Shown: positions 47,941 through 57,820, counted from the stretch's first letter. The stretch is 64,000 nucleotides of DNA from a bacterium (GCA_022709425.1 JAKLIW010000002.1:186001-250000), one strand, 5' to 3'. Program-made: numbers and translations. The notes: generated by a model from the letters alone, not told the origin.

Positions 47941-49946
47941 ACCCGACGGTCTACAAAACACCGCCGCTCTACCTCGGCGCCCTGTTCCTTTTCTGGGGCT
48001 TCGGCGTCGATATGCCGACACTCGGCGTCATGGCGGCCATCGCCGTCGAGGGGAACTACCTGATGAGGCGGAAATGGGACCTCACCCGCGACGACTTCAT
48101 CCGGGTGAGCGACATCAGTTCGTTCGTGATGCTCGCCTCGCTCCTGCTCATCTATCTCAACTACGAGCCGTGGCAGATCATGCGGCAGTTCATTATCTGG
48201 CTACCGATCATCCACCTGCCGCTTCTGCTCACCCAGCTTTATTCGACCAGCGATCGCATCGTCATCGGGACGCGACTCGGCGGGAAGAAAAGCGGCCGGG
48301 TCCACGCCCACCGCCCCTTCAACATCACGTGGGTCTATGCCGCGCTGATGCTTTTCTCGGCGGCGGCGGGGAACAACCGCGAACCGTGGTTCTTCGCCGG
48401 CGTGGGGCTGTTCCTGATCTGGGTGGTGCTGATCTACCGCGGACGGCGCTACTCCATCGCCCTGTTCGCCGCCGTGACGACGCTGATACTCATCTTGTCG
48501 CTCGTCACGGCGGTGTCGCTCAACAATGCCTATCTTTACACGCAGGACCGGATCATGGAGTATTACCAGCTCTGGTTCGCCCGGTTCTACGCCGATCCGT
48601 TCAAGACCGATACCGCACTCGGGGACATCACGCGCCTCAAACTCAGTTCACGCATCATCATGCGGGTCATTCCCGACGATGGCCCCGGTGCGCCGTACTA
48701 CCTGACCGACGGAGTATTCGACACCTATTCCTTCACCGCTTGGTACAATCGCGACGGCCGCTCCCGACAGGTGATCATCGAAGAGAATGATATCTGGCAA
48801 CTGCATGAAACGCCTTCCGACGGCTTCTCCGAACTGTCGGTGGTGACATGGCTGCCCAAAAAGAAGGGGGTGATCCCGCTCCCCACCGGCACCTTCTCGA
48901 TCGCCCGTCTCAACGCGGCGGGACTCAAAGAGTTGGCGCTCGGTCCGGTACTGGTGGAAGAGGGCCCCGAACTACTCGACTATACGGCCCGCTATCGTGC
49001 GGGCACCGATCTCAGCGCGCCGCCCGGTCCGCGCGATACGTTGGTTCCGAACGATGAGCTGTCGGGACTCGACCGGACACTAGCCGAGATACTGCCGATG
49101 GCCCATACCCCGGCGGCCTTTGCCGAGGCGGTAGAGCGTTTCTTCCTGATGAATTTCACCTATGCCCTTGATGCCAAACCCTACGGCAAAGAGGCGACGC
49201 CGCTCGCCAATTTCCTTCTGCAGCACCGGCGGGGACACTGCGAATATTTTGCCGCCGCAACGGTGCTTTTGTTCCGACGCGTCGGCATCCCGGCCCGCTA
49301 CAAGACCGGCTACATGGTCGACGAATGGAGTGAGCTCGAAAATGCCTATGTGGTCCGCGAACGGCACGGTCACGCCTGGACCACGGCATGGATCGACGGC
49401 AAGTGGGTCGATATTGATACAACGCCCCCCGGCTGGAGCGAGAGCGAGGCACTGAATGCCGGTTTCTTTGAACCGCTACAGGACCTCCTTGGCTACCTGC
49501 GTGTCCAGTATGAGCGGTTCCGGCAGGCGAAGAGTCAGCGGCTGAATAACGCCCTGTTCGCCGGTATCGTTCTCCTGTCGGGATGGCTGCTTTACCGCAT
49601 CTATGCGCGGCGGAAGCGGCAGAACGCACAGCCGGAAAGTGCGGCCGATGCGTTCCGGTTCGACACGCCGGGGAAGGATTCACCGTTCCATGCGGTGGCG
49701 GCGCTCCTCGCCACTATCGGCATCGAACGGCTCGGGTACGAAACCTACGGCCGCTGGGCGGCACGCATCGACGAGGTGCGGCGCGGGCGCGGCGAGACGG
49801 CGACATCGTTCGTCGACGATGAGTTTAGCGATCTGGTGGTGCTCCACGAACGGTACCGATTCGATCCGCAGGGGCTGGCGACGCCGGAGAAGGAGCGCTT
49901 CATCGCATCAGCGGCGGCATGGCTGGAACACCATAGACCAAAATAA
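47937..49946 (+). CDS. TgpA-like transglutaminase/DUF3488 membrane protein
   Basis: This 669-residue protein has about six N-terminal helices, then an extracytoplasmic transglutaminase-like domain with a complete triad: Cys in GHCEYFAAAT (about residue 435), His in RHGHAWTTAW and Asp in WVDIDTTPP. A further helix (about 535-560) and a DUF4129-like helical tail follow. This is the TgpA architecture from Pseudomonas, where the protein is essential. A cysteine peptidase or transglutaminase reaction on cell-wall or envelope proteins is plausible. Confidence 0.92.
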   Translation: MNPTVYKTPPLYLGALFLFWGFGVDMPTLGVMAAIAVEGNYLMRRKWDLTRDDFIRVSDISSFVMLASLLLIYLNYEPWQIMRQFIIWLPIIHLPLLLTQLYSTSDRIVIGTRLGGKKSGRVHAHRPFNITWVYAALMLFSAAAGNNREPWFFAGVGLFLIWVVLIYRGRRYSIALFAAVTTLILILSLVTAVSLNNAYLYTQDRIMEYYQLWFARFYADPFKTDTALGDITRLKLSSRIIMRVIPDDGPGAPYYLTDGVFDTYSFTAWYNRDGRSRQVIIEENDIWQLHETPSDGFSELSVVTWLPKKKGVIPLPTGTFSIARLNAAGLKELALGPVLVEEGPELLDYTARYRAGTDLSAPPGPRDTLVPNDELSGLDRTLAEILPMAHTPAAFAEAVERFFLMNFTYALDAKPYGKEATPLANFLLQHRRGHCEYFAAATVLLFRRVGIPARYKTGYMVDEWSELENAYVVRERHGHAWTTAWIDGKWVDIDTTPPGWSESEALNAGFFEPLQDLLGYLRVQYERFRQAKSQRLNNALFAGIVLLSGWLLYRIYARRKRQNAQPESAADAFRFDTPGKDSPFHAVAALLATIGIERLGYETYGRWAARIDEVRRGRGETATSFVDDEFSDLVVLHERYRFDPQGLATPEKERFIASAAAWLEHHRPK

Positions 49947-49965
49947 GGGGCATATTTTCTAAAAT

Positions 49966-50050
49966 GCCCTGACATTGTTACAAAAAATTGTAAAAATTGC
50001 CTTGACATTGAGACAATAATTGCTAATAATTGGATTGACATTGTTACATG
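49966..50050 (+). repeat. 33-bp direct repeats (2.5 copies) upstream of the AAA/DUF4143 gene
   Basis: Units begin at 49966, 49999 and 50032. Each contains TGACATTGNNACA, at 49970-49982, 50003-50015 and 50036-50048, exactly 33 bp apart. In the second and third units the motif is preceded by T, giving a TTGACA -35 sequence; TAATAA at 50024-50029 is a possible -10. The third copy ends 13 nt before the start at 50062, so a bound protein would block transcription or translation. Confidence 0.8.
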
Positions 50051-50061
50051 CAGAGGTCGGA

Positions 50062-51420
50062 ATGTCGTTCAATAGGAATATTTACAGAGAGTTAGATAAG
50101 TGGTCAGCGTCTCCCCATCGGAAACCGTTGGTCCTGCGCGGTGCGCGACAGGTGGGGAAGACCACGGCGGTCAAGGCATTCGGCGCTTCGTTCGACACCT
50201 TTATCGCGCTCAACCTTGAGATCGCGGCCGACCGCGCCTTGTTCGAGAACGATCTGCCGCTCGACGAACTTGTCCAGCGTATATTCCTTGAAAAGAATCT
50301 TCAACGCGGGCGGCACACCCTGCTGTTCATCGACGAGATACAGAATTCGCCGCGGGCCGTCGAACAGATGCGCTATTTCTATGAACAGATGCCCGAACTC
50401 TTCGTGATCGGCGCCGGATCGCTCCTCGAGATCATGATGGATGCCCATAAGATCAGTTTCCCGGTCGGCCGCGTCGAATACCGGTATCTGTTCCCGCTTA
50501 CCTTTGAGGAATTCCTCGAAGCGACCGGCCAGACCGAAGCACTGACGGTGTACCGGCAGATCCCCGTGCCGCCGTGGGCCTACGACCGGCTGTTCGCGCT
50601 TTTCCACCGGTATGTGCTGGTCGGCGGCATGCCGGAGATCGTCGCGCGATATAAGGAGTCGAACGATATCGCGGCGCTGAAACCGGTCTATCAGGGACTG
50701 CTGACCGCCTATGTCGATGATGTGAGCAAATATGCGAAGAACGCCGCCGAGGTACAGGTCATCCGTCATGTCATAGAAAGCGCTCCCTATGAGACCGGCA
50801 GGCGCATCACCTTCGAGCGGTTCGGTAATTCGCCCTACCGGTCACGCGAGGCGGGCAATGCTCTGCGGACTTTGGAGCGGGCGATGCTGCTCTATCTGCG
50901 GTATCCTACCACGGCGCAGAAACCGCCGCTCACACCTGACCTTAAAAAGAAGCCCCGGCTTCAATTCGTCGACACCGGCCTGCTCAACTATGCCGCCGGA
51001 CTACAGGCGCAGTTCTTCGCCCACGCCGACCTCCATTCTTTTCATAAAGGTATTCTTGCCGAACATGTGGTGGCGCAGGAAATCATGGCTCTCGATACGC
51101 TGGCGATACGGAAACCGCTGTTCTGGGTGCGCGAGGTGCGTCAGTCGAACGCCGAGATCGATGCGATCATGTCGTTCCGTGAACGGGCGGTGCCGGTCGA
51201 GGTCAAGGCGGGGAAGTCGGGGACGCTGCGGTCGCTCCACGCATTCGTCGACGGCGCGCCGCATGATCTGGCGGTGCGGATGCATGCCGGTCCGCTGGGG
51301 CTGTCGAAACAAACGACGCCGAAAGGGACGCCGTATCGTCTGCTCGATCTGCCCTATTTTCTCGCGGGCAAACTGCCGGAGTATCTCGAATGGGCGGTCT
51401 CGGGGAACGGAACGCTATAG
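50062..51420 (+). CDS. AAA_14/DUF4143 ATPase
   Basis: This 452-residue protein has Walker A RGARQVGKTT, Walker B LLFIDEIQNSPRA and a sensor AGSLLEI, then a DUF4143 region. Near the C-terminus ... NAEIDAIMSF and PVEVKAGKSGT form a D...ExK pattern like that of PD-(D/E)XK nucleases. Members are widespread, often multi-copy and horizontally spread; their function is not established. The start at 50062 has GAGG upstream and lies after the 33-bp repeats. Confidence 0.9.
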   Translation: MSFNRNIYRELDKWSASPHRKPLVLRGARQVGKTTAVKAFGASFDTFIALNLEIAADRALFENDLPLDELVQRIFLEKNLQRGRHTLLFIDEIQNSPRAVEQMRYFYEQMPELFVIGAGSLLEIMMDAHKISFPVGRVEYRYLFPLTFEEFLEATGQTEALTVYRQIPVPPWAYDRLFALFHRYVLVGGMPEIVARYKESNDIAALKPVYQGLLTAYVDDVSKYAKNAAEVQVIRHVIESAPYETGRRITFERFGNSPYRSREAGNALRTLERAMLLYLRYPTTAQKPPLTPDLKKKPRLQFVDTGLLNYAAGLQAQFFAHADLHSFHKGILAEHVVAQEIMALDTLAIRKPLFWVREVRQSNAEIDAIMSFRERAVPVEVKAGKSGTLRSLHAFVDGAPHDLAVRMHAGPLGLSKQTTPKGTPYRLLDLPYFLAGKLPEYLEWAVSGNGTL

Positions 51421-51422
51421 AC

Positions 51423-52133
51423 TTAGCTGAACAGCGGTTCTCGCTTCACCAGTAATGAAATGAGTTCGGAGAGTTCGGGGGCGAGTGGGCCGCGTTCCGG
51501 CAGGTCGGGGAGGTAGAGGGTCGTCGGCTGTTTGGTGTCGAACGGCGTATATTTAAGGATGATATGTTCGAGGTAGAATTCGGCCGGATCGCGCCCCTCC
51601 GGGTCGTAGAGCGGATCGCCCGCCGGCGGCATCCCCATCCCGGCGCACATCACCCGTATCTGGTGGAACCGCCCCGTGAGGAGCCGGATGAGAAGATGCC
51701 ACCGTTCTTTGCGGTCCGGCACCGGCGCCGCGCCGAGTATCTCCAGCCGTGACGATTTCCCGCCGGCATGCACGAGCCGTGAACGCCCCTTCACCTCTTT
51801 TAGGTATGCCGTGTGTTCTCCGATGAATTCCGCCGGACTTCCTCCCGCCGGAGCGGCGACGCGGGCGAGATAATATTTCTCCCAGCGGGCCGCCTTTATC
51901 TGTTCATTGTGGAACGCTATCGCCTTCTGCGAGAGACAGACGAGCAGGATGCCGCGCGTGATGCGGTCGAGCCGGTGGGGGAGTTTCGGTTCCGCGTCGG
52001 GATGCCGTTTGGCGACGAGCGCCTTTGCCGATACGCCGTCATGGTCGCCTTTGAATTCGCTCGACAGCCCCGCCGGTTTGAAGAGCGCCAGTTCGTTATC
52101 TGTTTCGGTGAGGATGATGAGCGGGTCGGGCAT
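51423..52133 (-). CDS. RluA-family pseudouridine synthase
   Basis: This 236-residue enzyme isomerises uridine in rRNA or tRNA. It has the catalytic Asp motif in PHRLDRITRGILLV, and LTGRFHQIRVMCAGMGMPPAGDPLY in the C-terminal half. No S4 domain precedes it. The target nucleotide cannot be called from sequence. The start overlaps the ankyrin-protein stop by 1 nt, making it the last gene of the minus-strand VWA operon. It converges with the ATPase gene. Confidence 0.9.
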   Translation of the reverse strand: MPDPLIILTETDNELALFKPAGLSSEFKGDHDGVSAKALVAKRHPDAEPKLPHRLDRITRGILLVCLSQKAIAFHNEQIKAARWEKYYLARVAAPAGGSPAEFIGEHTAYLKEVKGRSRLVHAGGKSSRLEILGAAPVPDRKERWHLLIRLLTGRFHQIRVMCAGMGMPPAGDPLYDPEGRDPAEFYLEHIILKYTPFDTKQPTTLYLPDLPERGPLAPELSELISLLVKREPLFS

Positions 52134-53257
52134 CAGCGGCTGGCCGCTTCGGCCTGTTTGAGCATCTTCTCGATATTGGAGAAACCCTTTTCCTTGGCGA
52201 TCTGCGCCGCCGTCTTCCCTTCGAATTGCCGCACCGTCGGATCGGCGCCGAGTCCGAGCAGGCGGTCGACGAGGTCGGCGTTGTTCTTCTCGACGGCGTA
52301 GAACAGGACCGTCTTGCCGTAGGAGTCGGTTTGATTCACCTTGAACGGCTTGCCCATCAGAAGATTGGTGAGCATCGGCCGCTCATCGGATATCGCCATC
52401 ATGAGCGCCGTTCTGCCCTCTTTGTATTTCAGGTTGAAATCGCCGTCGCCGCCGCTGCGCAGGATCAGTTCGGCCGCCCCCAGTTCACCTTTATGGAAGG
52501 CGAACATCAGGAGCGTGCTCCCTTTGAAGTATTTTCCGTTCGGGTCCACTTTAGCGTCGAGAAGCGCCTTGGTCACATCGAGGAAGCCCTTTTCGACCGC
52601 ATAGACGATGAGCGGTTTGCCGTCCGACATCTTCAGGTCGACGGGCGCACCTTTGGCGATGAGCGACTTGACCGCCGTCCCGTCTCCGCGCTGTACCGCA
52701 TCCATAAGTTCGACCGGCAAGCGGTCGAACTTTGAGAGGAGGTCGATGGCCTCTTTGCGGCGCGAATCCATCGCGTAGTCGAGCGCCGTCTTGTCCTCTT
52801 GACTCTTCGCGGTGCGGTTCGCCCCCTTGTCGAGCAGTATCTTTACCATCTTCTCGTTACCCGCCTCGGCGGCATACATGAGCGGCGTTTTACCCTTCAT
52901 GTCGGTCGCGTGAATGTCGGAACCCTTCTGCAGGAGCACATCGGCGAGCGTTTGGTTCTTCATGACGATGGCGTGCATGAAGGCGGTCTTGCCGTCGGGT
53001 CCCTGCATGCCGAGATTGAGTTCCGGCTTCATGAGGAACAGACGGATGATGCCCATATTGCCGGTGTTGACGGCGGTGATGAAAAGGGGCCAGCCGTCCT
53101 CGTCGACGGCATTGACATCGGCGCCGCTGTCGAGCGCTTCGGCCACCTCGACCAGTTTTAGGTCCCCGACCGCCTCGAAAAGTCTGCGGTTGGCGTCGGT
53201 ACCGGCGGCAAGAAGTATCTGAGAGAAACAAACGATGATGATCGCGGTTCGGATCAT
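52133..53257 (-). CDS. Secreted ankyrin-repeat protein
   Basis: This 374-residue protein has a Sec signal (MIRTAIIIVCFSQILLAAG) followed by about ten ankyrin repeats with regular GADVNAVDEDGWPLFITAV and GKTPLMYAAEAGNEKMVKILLDKG units. It is expected in the periplasm, as with AnkB-type catalase partners, but no partner is identifiable. The last repeat ends near the C-terminus. It starts 31 nt after a VWA lipoprotein gene. Confidence 0.9.
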   Translation of the reverse strand: MIRTAIIIVCFSQILLAAGTDANRRLFEAVGDLKLVEVAEALDSGADVNAVDEDGWPLFITAVNTGNMGIIRLFLMKPELNLGMQGPDGKTAFMHAIVMKNQTLADVLLQKGSDIHATDMKGKTPLMYAAEAGNEKMVKILLDKGANRTAKSQEDKTALDYAMDSRRKEAIDLLSKFDRLPVELMDAVQRGDGTAVKSLIAKGAPVDLKMSDGKPLIVYAVEKGFLDVTKALLDAKVDPNGKYFKGSTLLMFAFHKGELGAAELILRSGGDGDFNLKYKEGRTALMMAISDERPMLTNLLMGKPFKVNQTDSYGKTVLFYAVEKNNADLVDRLLGLGADPTVRQFEGKTAAQIAKEKGFSNIEKMLKQAEAASR

Positions 53258-53288
53258 GCCGTCCTCCGGAGTATGGATGGTCTCGGTG

Positions 53289-55484
53289 CTACGAGGGGTC
53301 GCTGGGATCTTTGCCCGGCACGATGATATAGCAATCGCGCGTGTCCAGTACGGTGCCGGCGCCCCAGACCTCTATCTTGGCGATGAATAGATGCGCCTCG
53401 AAGGAGGTGTTGTCGTAGATGGTGTTCTGGAAGGTGACCGTGAAGGTGACCGTCTGTCCCGGTTCGACATCGGGGAAACTGTCCGGCGTGATGCCGGTGA
53501 TGAACTGGGTCGTATCGGCGACGCCGAAGGTGTTGTCCATATGCTTGGTGAGGGTCGAGACATCTATCTCGATGTGCTGGGTGAGCTGAATGATGGCGTC
53601 AACCAGATCGTTCGACATGCCGGTCCCGGTGGGGTCTATCGTCTGGTTGAAGTCGGCGCCGGCGCCGTCGACCGATGTGGTCCCCTGCGCGATCGCATCG
53701 AAATCGGCCATGGCCACCTGTCCGGCGCTCGAATCAAGACCGATGAATTTGGCGTTGATGGCGTTCATCGCCGCGATGACCTGCGCCACGGAACGGGGGG
53801 CGTTATCGACGATGGGGTCCCCGGTACCCGTCTGGGAGAGCCAGATCGCCGAGCCGTAGGTGCTGGCGAGATCGACATTAGGCTTGCCGTCGTCGGTCTC
53901 ATCTTTCATGAACTCCTCGTCGGTCATCATGATGATGATCGGAAGAGCGTTGGGGCGGAAGCAGGCGCCGCCGAAGTGACCGGCGGCACAGGAGGCCGGA
54001 TCGATATCGACGATGATCTGGTACCCGCCGGGATTACAGCCACCCACGATGTCTTTGCAGATGCGCTGATAGGAACCATCGCCGGTGATGGTCTGGTAGA
54101 GCGCTTCGGTGATGTATTCGTACGTGCCGCTGGTCGGCGCGATGGCGTTCACCGCCGTCTGGACGGCGGTCGCATTAGCGGTCATGGTCTGGGCGGGGAG
54201 GTAGATGTTGGCCGTTTTCTGTGTGGCGTCGGTCTGTTCCATGTCGATGGGGCCGAATTTGACCAACCCGAACTGGGCATCGGATATGGCGGCCGATACC
54301 TGCGTGATGATGATATCGTTGATGGAGGTCTTGAGGTTCGCGTGTTCGCCGCTCATTGAGTTGGAAAGGTCGACCATGATCAGGATATCGGCGGTGCGGA
54401 TGTCGGTCGAGAAATTGAGATCGCGCACCTTCGCCGGATCGTTGTAGGGAAGATACAGGTAGAAATAACCGGCCGGGATGTTGGAAGATGCTTTGGTCGG
54501 GTCATAGCCGAGGACCACTTCGGTGTTGTCATCGGTGCCGTCGCCGTCGGTGTCCTTCTTGGTCGGATCGCTGCTGGCCTCAAGTTCTTTCGCGTCGGAA
54601 AGGCCGTCGCCGTCGCTGTCGCCGTCGAGGAAATCGTATCTGCCGTCCTCGTCGGTGTCGGCCGGCGTGGTGCCCGTACCGTTCTCGATTGCATCGAGTA
54701 TGCCGTCGCCGTCACTGTCATCGTCAAGATGATTGGGCATGCCGTCCTTGTCGAAGTCGTTCAGTTCGGGGTCGAGCTGGTTCTCGTAAAGATCGGGTAT
54801 GCCGTCGTCGTCCGCATCGGTGTCAATGAAATCGGGGGTGGTGTCCCCATCGTTGTCCCGACAGGGCTGTGCGGGACATTCGTCGTCGTCCATGATGCCG
54901 TCGTCGTCGCTGTCGGTATCGCGGTAGTCGGCCGGCGCCTTGCCGTCGGAATCGAGCGGTTCGGTCGGATCCGCTCCTGCTTCAACGCTGTCGGGGATGG
55001 TATCGCCGTCCGAATCGGTGTCCTTGAAATCGGGGGAACCGTCCTTATCGGTATCGACCGGGATGCCGCTGGGCGCCTCGACGCTGTCGGGGATGCCGTC
55101 ATTGTCGGCATCGAGGTCGAGATTGTTGGGGGTGCCGTCGTCGTCGTCGTCCTCGCAGGGATAGGTAGCGCATTCTTTTCCGTTGGGTATGCCGTCGCCG
55201 TCGTCATCGGCGTTCGCCCACACCTGATCGATATCGGGACCGGTATCGCCGTCGATGGGCATCTCGTCGTCATCGGAGGTTTCATCATCGCCGCTGGCGT
55301 CGGTATCGGCGGCGGCGTCCTTTTCGGGCAACGCCTTATCGATGTCCCCGTCGCCGTCGGTCGGGGCGGCGTCGGTATCGGTATCTCCCGCGATGTTGTC
55401 ATCATCGTTCGTCGGCTTTTTCTCTTCGCCGCACGAAAGGGCAAATAACGATGCGAGCAGAAGGAGGAGGATGCTTTTTCTCAT
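53289..55484 (-). CDS. TSP3-repeat and VWA-domain lipoprotein B
   Basis: This 731-residue lipoprotein has a signal ending in LFALSC, an Asp-rich linker, then about ten thrombospondin type 3-like calcium repeats (about 80-320; DxDxDGxxD units such as DTDKDGSPDFKDTDSDGD). A von Willebrand A domain (about 360-600) follows, with the MIDAS motif DLSNS. A C-terminal beta region (about 640-731) follows. It is a probable calcium-stabilised surface adhesin. The start at 55484 is favoured over an in-frame codon 33 nt earlier. It is the tandem paralogue of the next gene upstream. Confidence 0.9.
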   Translation of the reverse strand: MRKSILLLLLASLFALSCGEEKKPTNDDDNIAGDTDTDAAPTDGDGDIDKALPEKDAAADTDASGDDETSDDDEMPIDGDTGPDIDQVWANADDDGDGIPNGKECATYPCEDDDDDGTPNNLDLDADNDGIPDSVEAPSGIPVDTDKDGSPDFKDTDSDGDTIPDSVEAGADPTEPLDSDGKAPADYRDTDSDDDGIMDDDECPAQPCRDNDGDTTPDFIDTDADDDGIPDLYENQLDPELNDFDKDGMPNHLDDDSDGDGILDAIENGTGTTPADTDEDGRYDFLDGDSDGDGLSDAKELEASSDPTKKDTDGDGTDDNTEVVLGYDPTKASSNIPAGYFYLYLPYNDPAKVRDLNFSTDIRTADILIMVDLSNSMSGEHANLKTSINDIIITQVSAAISDAQFGLVKFGPIDMEQTDATQKTANIYLPAQTMTANATAVQTAVNAIAPTSGTYEYITEALYQTITGDGSYQRICKDIVGGCNPGGYQIIVDIDPASCAAGHFGGACFRPNALPIIIMMTDEEFMKDETDDGKPNVDLASTYGSAIWLSQTGTGDPIVDNAPRSVAQVIAAMNAINAKFIGLDSSAGQVAMADFDAIAQGTTSVDGAGADFNQTIDPTGTGMSNDLVDAIIQLTQHIEIDVSTLTKHMDNTFGVADTTQFITGITPDSFPDVEPGQTVTFTVTFQNTIYDNTSFEAHLFIAKIEVWGAGTVLDTRDCYIIVPGKDPSDPS

Positions 55485-55513
55485 GAACGACCTCACAGTA
55501 TCTCGATTCTCTG

Positions 55514-57607
55514 TCAATCTTCACCGCCGGTTTCGATGATGCCGGGGACGATCACATACACGTCACGCGCATCCAGCGCCGATCCCTCGCCCAACACGGT
55601 GATCGTAGCTTTGAAAAGACGCGACTCGGAATCGGTCGGTTCGTATATGTGATTCTCGAAAGCTATATCGAAGGTCACGCCGGTTCCCGGCTTGACGCCG
55701 TAGAAGGAGGTGCCGTCGCACTGATCGGCGGCGGGACAGGTGATCACAGGGGTGCCGTTCGCGTCGTAGGTGAGTTTCGGTGTCACCGCTGAAATGAAAT
55801 CGGCGCTGTTGACCGCGTCGTCATAACTTTCGGGAAGTTCAAACTTCTCTTTTTTGGTAGTAACGGTCATGCTCACATTGCCCGCCAGTGAAGCGACGGC
55901 GTCAACCACTTGATTGGACAATCCGGTGCCGTCTGAGTCGATGATGTAATTGAAATATTGATGCGGATTGCTTCCCGCCATGAAAGACTGTGTTCCTTCA
56001 GACATGGCGGTGTAATCGGAGGCGGGACCATCTGCTCCGGCTCCATAGGTGTTGATGCCGATGAATTTCGCCTTCATGCCGGCGGCGTTCATGGCGTTTA
56101 TCGCGGCGGTTCGATCATGAGCAAGGATAAGTGGATCGGAACTTGATCCGGTAAAGGCTTCATCGGTGACCATTAGGAATATGGGAAGAGCATCTTTTCT
56201 GAAGCAGGCGCCGCCGCGGTTGTCGGGTGCGGTGCAGTTCGGTGGCGGAAAATATCCGGAGTTCGTCCCCGTGAGCCCCTCGCCGGTCGCCGCCTGATAC
56301 AATGCTTCGGTGAATGGTTCGTCGCCGCCGCTGGCACTGGGCATCGCGTTGATGGCGCTATTGATCTGGGTCTGGAGAGTGGTTATCGGTTGGGTCACTT
56401 TATCATACGATTTGGCGCGCCCAAAGGTCATGAGTCCATATCCGACCGCCTGATTGTCATTAGGCCAGAGAGTGGCAAGTCCGGGAATGATGGTATTCAG
56501 TATGCCGATTTTAAGATTGTCTATCTCATCCTGCATCGAGCCAGAAACATCGAAGATAAAGAGGACATCCACCTTTTTCAAAGAGGTGTTGAAGTCCAAG
56601 GTCCGTGGGACGATAACTCCCGGCTTGTAGGGCAGTATCACATAGTATTTGCCGTCCCACCACCCGGGATCGGATACCACGGGATCAGATCCGGCGGCAA
56701 GTTCGGTATTATCGTCAACCCCGTCGCCGTCGCTGTCGGTCTTGGTCGGGTCGGTCCCGATCTGTGTCTCTTTTTCATCGGTCAGACCGTCGTTGTCGGA
56801 GTCCTTGTCCTTGAAGTTGGGGGCATCGTCGCCGTCGGTGTCGACGCACGGTTGCGCGGGACATTCGGCGTTGTCGAGTATGCCGTCACCGTCGGCGTCG
56901 TCGTCAAGATAGCTCGGGATGCCGTCCCCGTCCATATCCTTGTTTCCTTCGTAAAGATCGGGTACGCCGTCGCCGTCGGCATCGTTGTCGAGGTAGTTGG
57001 GGGCGCCGTCGCCGTCGGTGTCGACACAGGGCTGAGCGTCGCATTCGATGCTGTCGTACATGCCGTCGCCGTCAGCGTCGACATCGCGGTAATTCGCATT
57101 GCCGTCGCCGTCCGCATCGCCGGTCCCTTCCACGCCGTCGGGCACGCCGTCGTTGTCGGAGTCGGTATCCTGAAAATCGGGGGTCGTGTCGGCGTCGGTG
57201 TCGACCGGTATGCCGCTGGGCGCTTCCACGCTGTCGTCCAGACCGTCTCCGTCCGCATCGGTGTCGTTATAGTCGGGGGTGCCGTCGCCGTCAGCGTCGC
57301 CGGTCCCTTCGGTGCCGTTCTTTATGCCGTCGCCGTCATCATCCTGTTCGTTCCATGCGGTCATATTGTCGGTGTCGGGGGGATAATCGGCCCCCTCGGT
57401 GACCGGGGTGTCGCCGTCCACGGTGCCATCGCCTGCCCCCGTATCGGGTCCATTGTCCCCGGCGGGTTCATCGCTGTCGCCGCCCGATTCATTGTCGGCG
57501 GAACCGGTATCGTCGTTGTCGGGAGTGACCGGATCATCGCCGCAACTGATGAAGAACAGGGCAATGAATACCGCCACGCACAGCGCGATAACAGAGAACT
57601 TTTTCAT
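55514..57607 (-). CDS. TSP3-repeat and VWA-domain lipoprotein A
   Basis: This 697-residue paralogue of the previous protein has the signal ending in FFISC, an Asp/Gly-rich linker, about eight TSP3-like repeats (about 85-310; GDADGDGTPDYNDTDADGD units) and a VWA domain with MIDAS DVSGS. A C-terminal region carries a DQCDGTSFYGVKPG segment. The start at 57607 has GGAGG 5 nt upstream. The two genes are 29 nt apart and share one promoter, so they could form one complex or be redundant. TSP3 domains bind calcium. Confidence 0.9.
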   Translation of the reverse strand: MKKFSVIALCVAVFIALFFISCGDDPVTPDNDDTGSADNESGGDSDEPAGDNGPDTGAGDGTVDGDTPVTEGADYPPDTDNMTAWNEQDDDGDGIKNGTEGTGDADGDGTPDYNDTDADGDGLDDSVEAPSGIPVDTDADTTPDFQDTDSDNDGVPDGVEGTGDADGDGNANYRDVDADGDGMYDSIECDAQPCVDTDGDGAPNYLDNDADGDGVPDLYEGNKDMDGDGIPSYLDDDADGDGILDNAECPAQPCVDTDGDDAPNFKDKDSDNDGLTDEKETQIGTDPTKTDSDGDGVDDNTELAAGSDPVVSDPGWWDGKYYVILPYKPGVIVPRTLDFNTSLKKVDVLFIFDVSGSMQDEIDNLKIGILNTIIPGLATLWPNDNQAVGYGLMTFGRAKSYDKVTQPITTLQTQINSAINAMPSASGGDEPFTEALYQAATGEGLTGTNSGYFPPPNCTAPDNRGGACFRKDALPIFLMVTDEAFTGSSSDPLILAHDRTAAINAMNAAGMKAKFIGINTYGAGADGPASDYTAMSEGTQSFMAGSNPHQYFNYIIDSDGTGLSNQVVDAVASLAGNVSMTVTTKKEKFELPESYDDAVNSADFISAVTPKLTYDANGTPVITCPAADQCDGTSFYGVKPGTGVTFDIAFENHIYEPTDSESRLFKATITVLGEGSALDARDVYVIVPGIIETGGED

Positions 57608-57664
57608 TATGACCTCCATAGGCATTACATCTCTTTTATATAGTGATACTGTCGCATCGGGTTT

Positions 57665-57692
57665 ATTATAAAAATTCTAATGGTAAAATCAA
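57665..57692 (-). promoter_or_regulatory. Predicted promoter of the VWA-VWA-ankyrin-RluA operon
   Basis: On the minus strand TTGATT (57687-57692) and a perfect TATAAT (57665-57670) are 16 bp apart, about 57 bp before the start. Confidence 0.6.
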
Positions 57693-57731
57693 CCATAAAA
57701 TTTAGGGGGGTAGCGGCGCGGATGAAAAATG

Positions 57732-57760
57732 TTGCAAAAGCGTTTTTTCCCCATTACAAC
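57732..57760 (+). promoter_or_regulatory. Predicted promoter of serC
   Basis: TTGCAA (57732-57737) and TACAAC (57755-57760) are 17 bp apart, about 60 nt before the start at 57821. AT-rich DNA separates it from the divergent VWA promoter. Confidence 0.5.
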
Positions 57761-57820
57761 TGATATGCACCGAAGTGTGGACATGAACGAACGATAACAA
57801 CATCTTTTCAGGAGGCGATC

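Noticed and set aside
49966..50050. Possible CRISPR array from three regularly spaced repeats.
   Set aside because: Repeat units abut without unique spacers, only 2.5 copies exist, and no cas gene is present. A promoter-operator array fits better.
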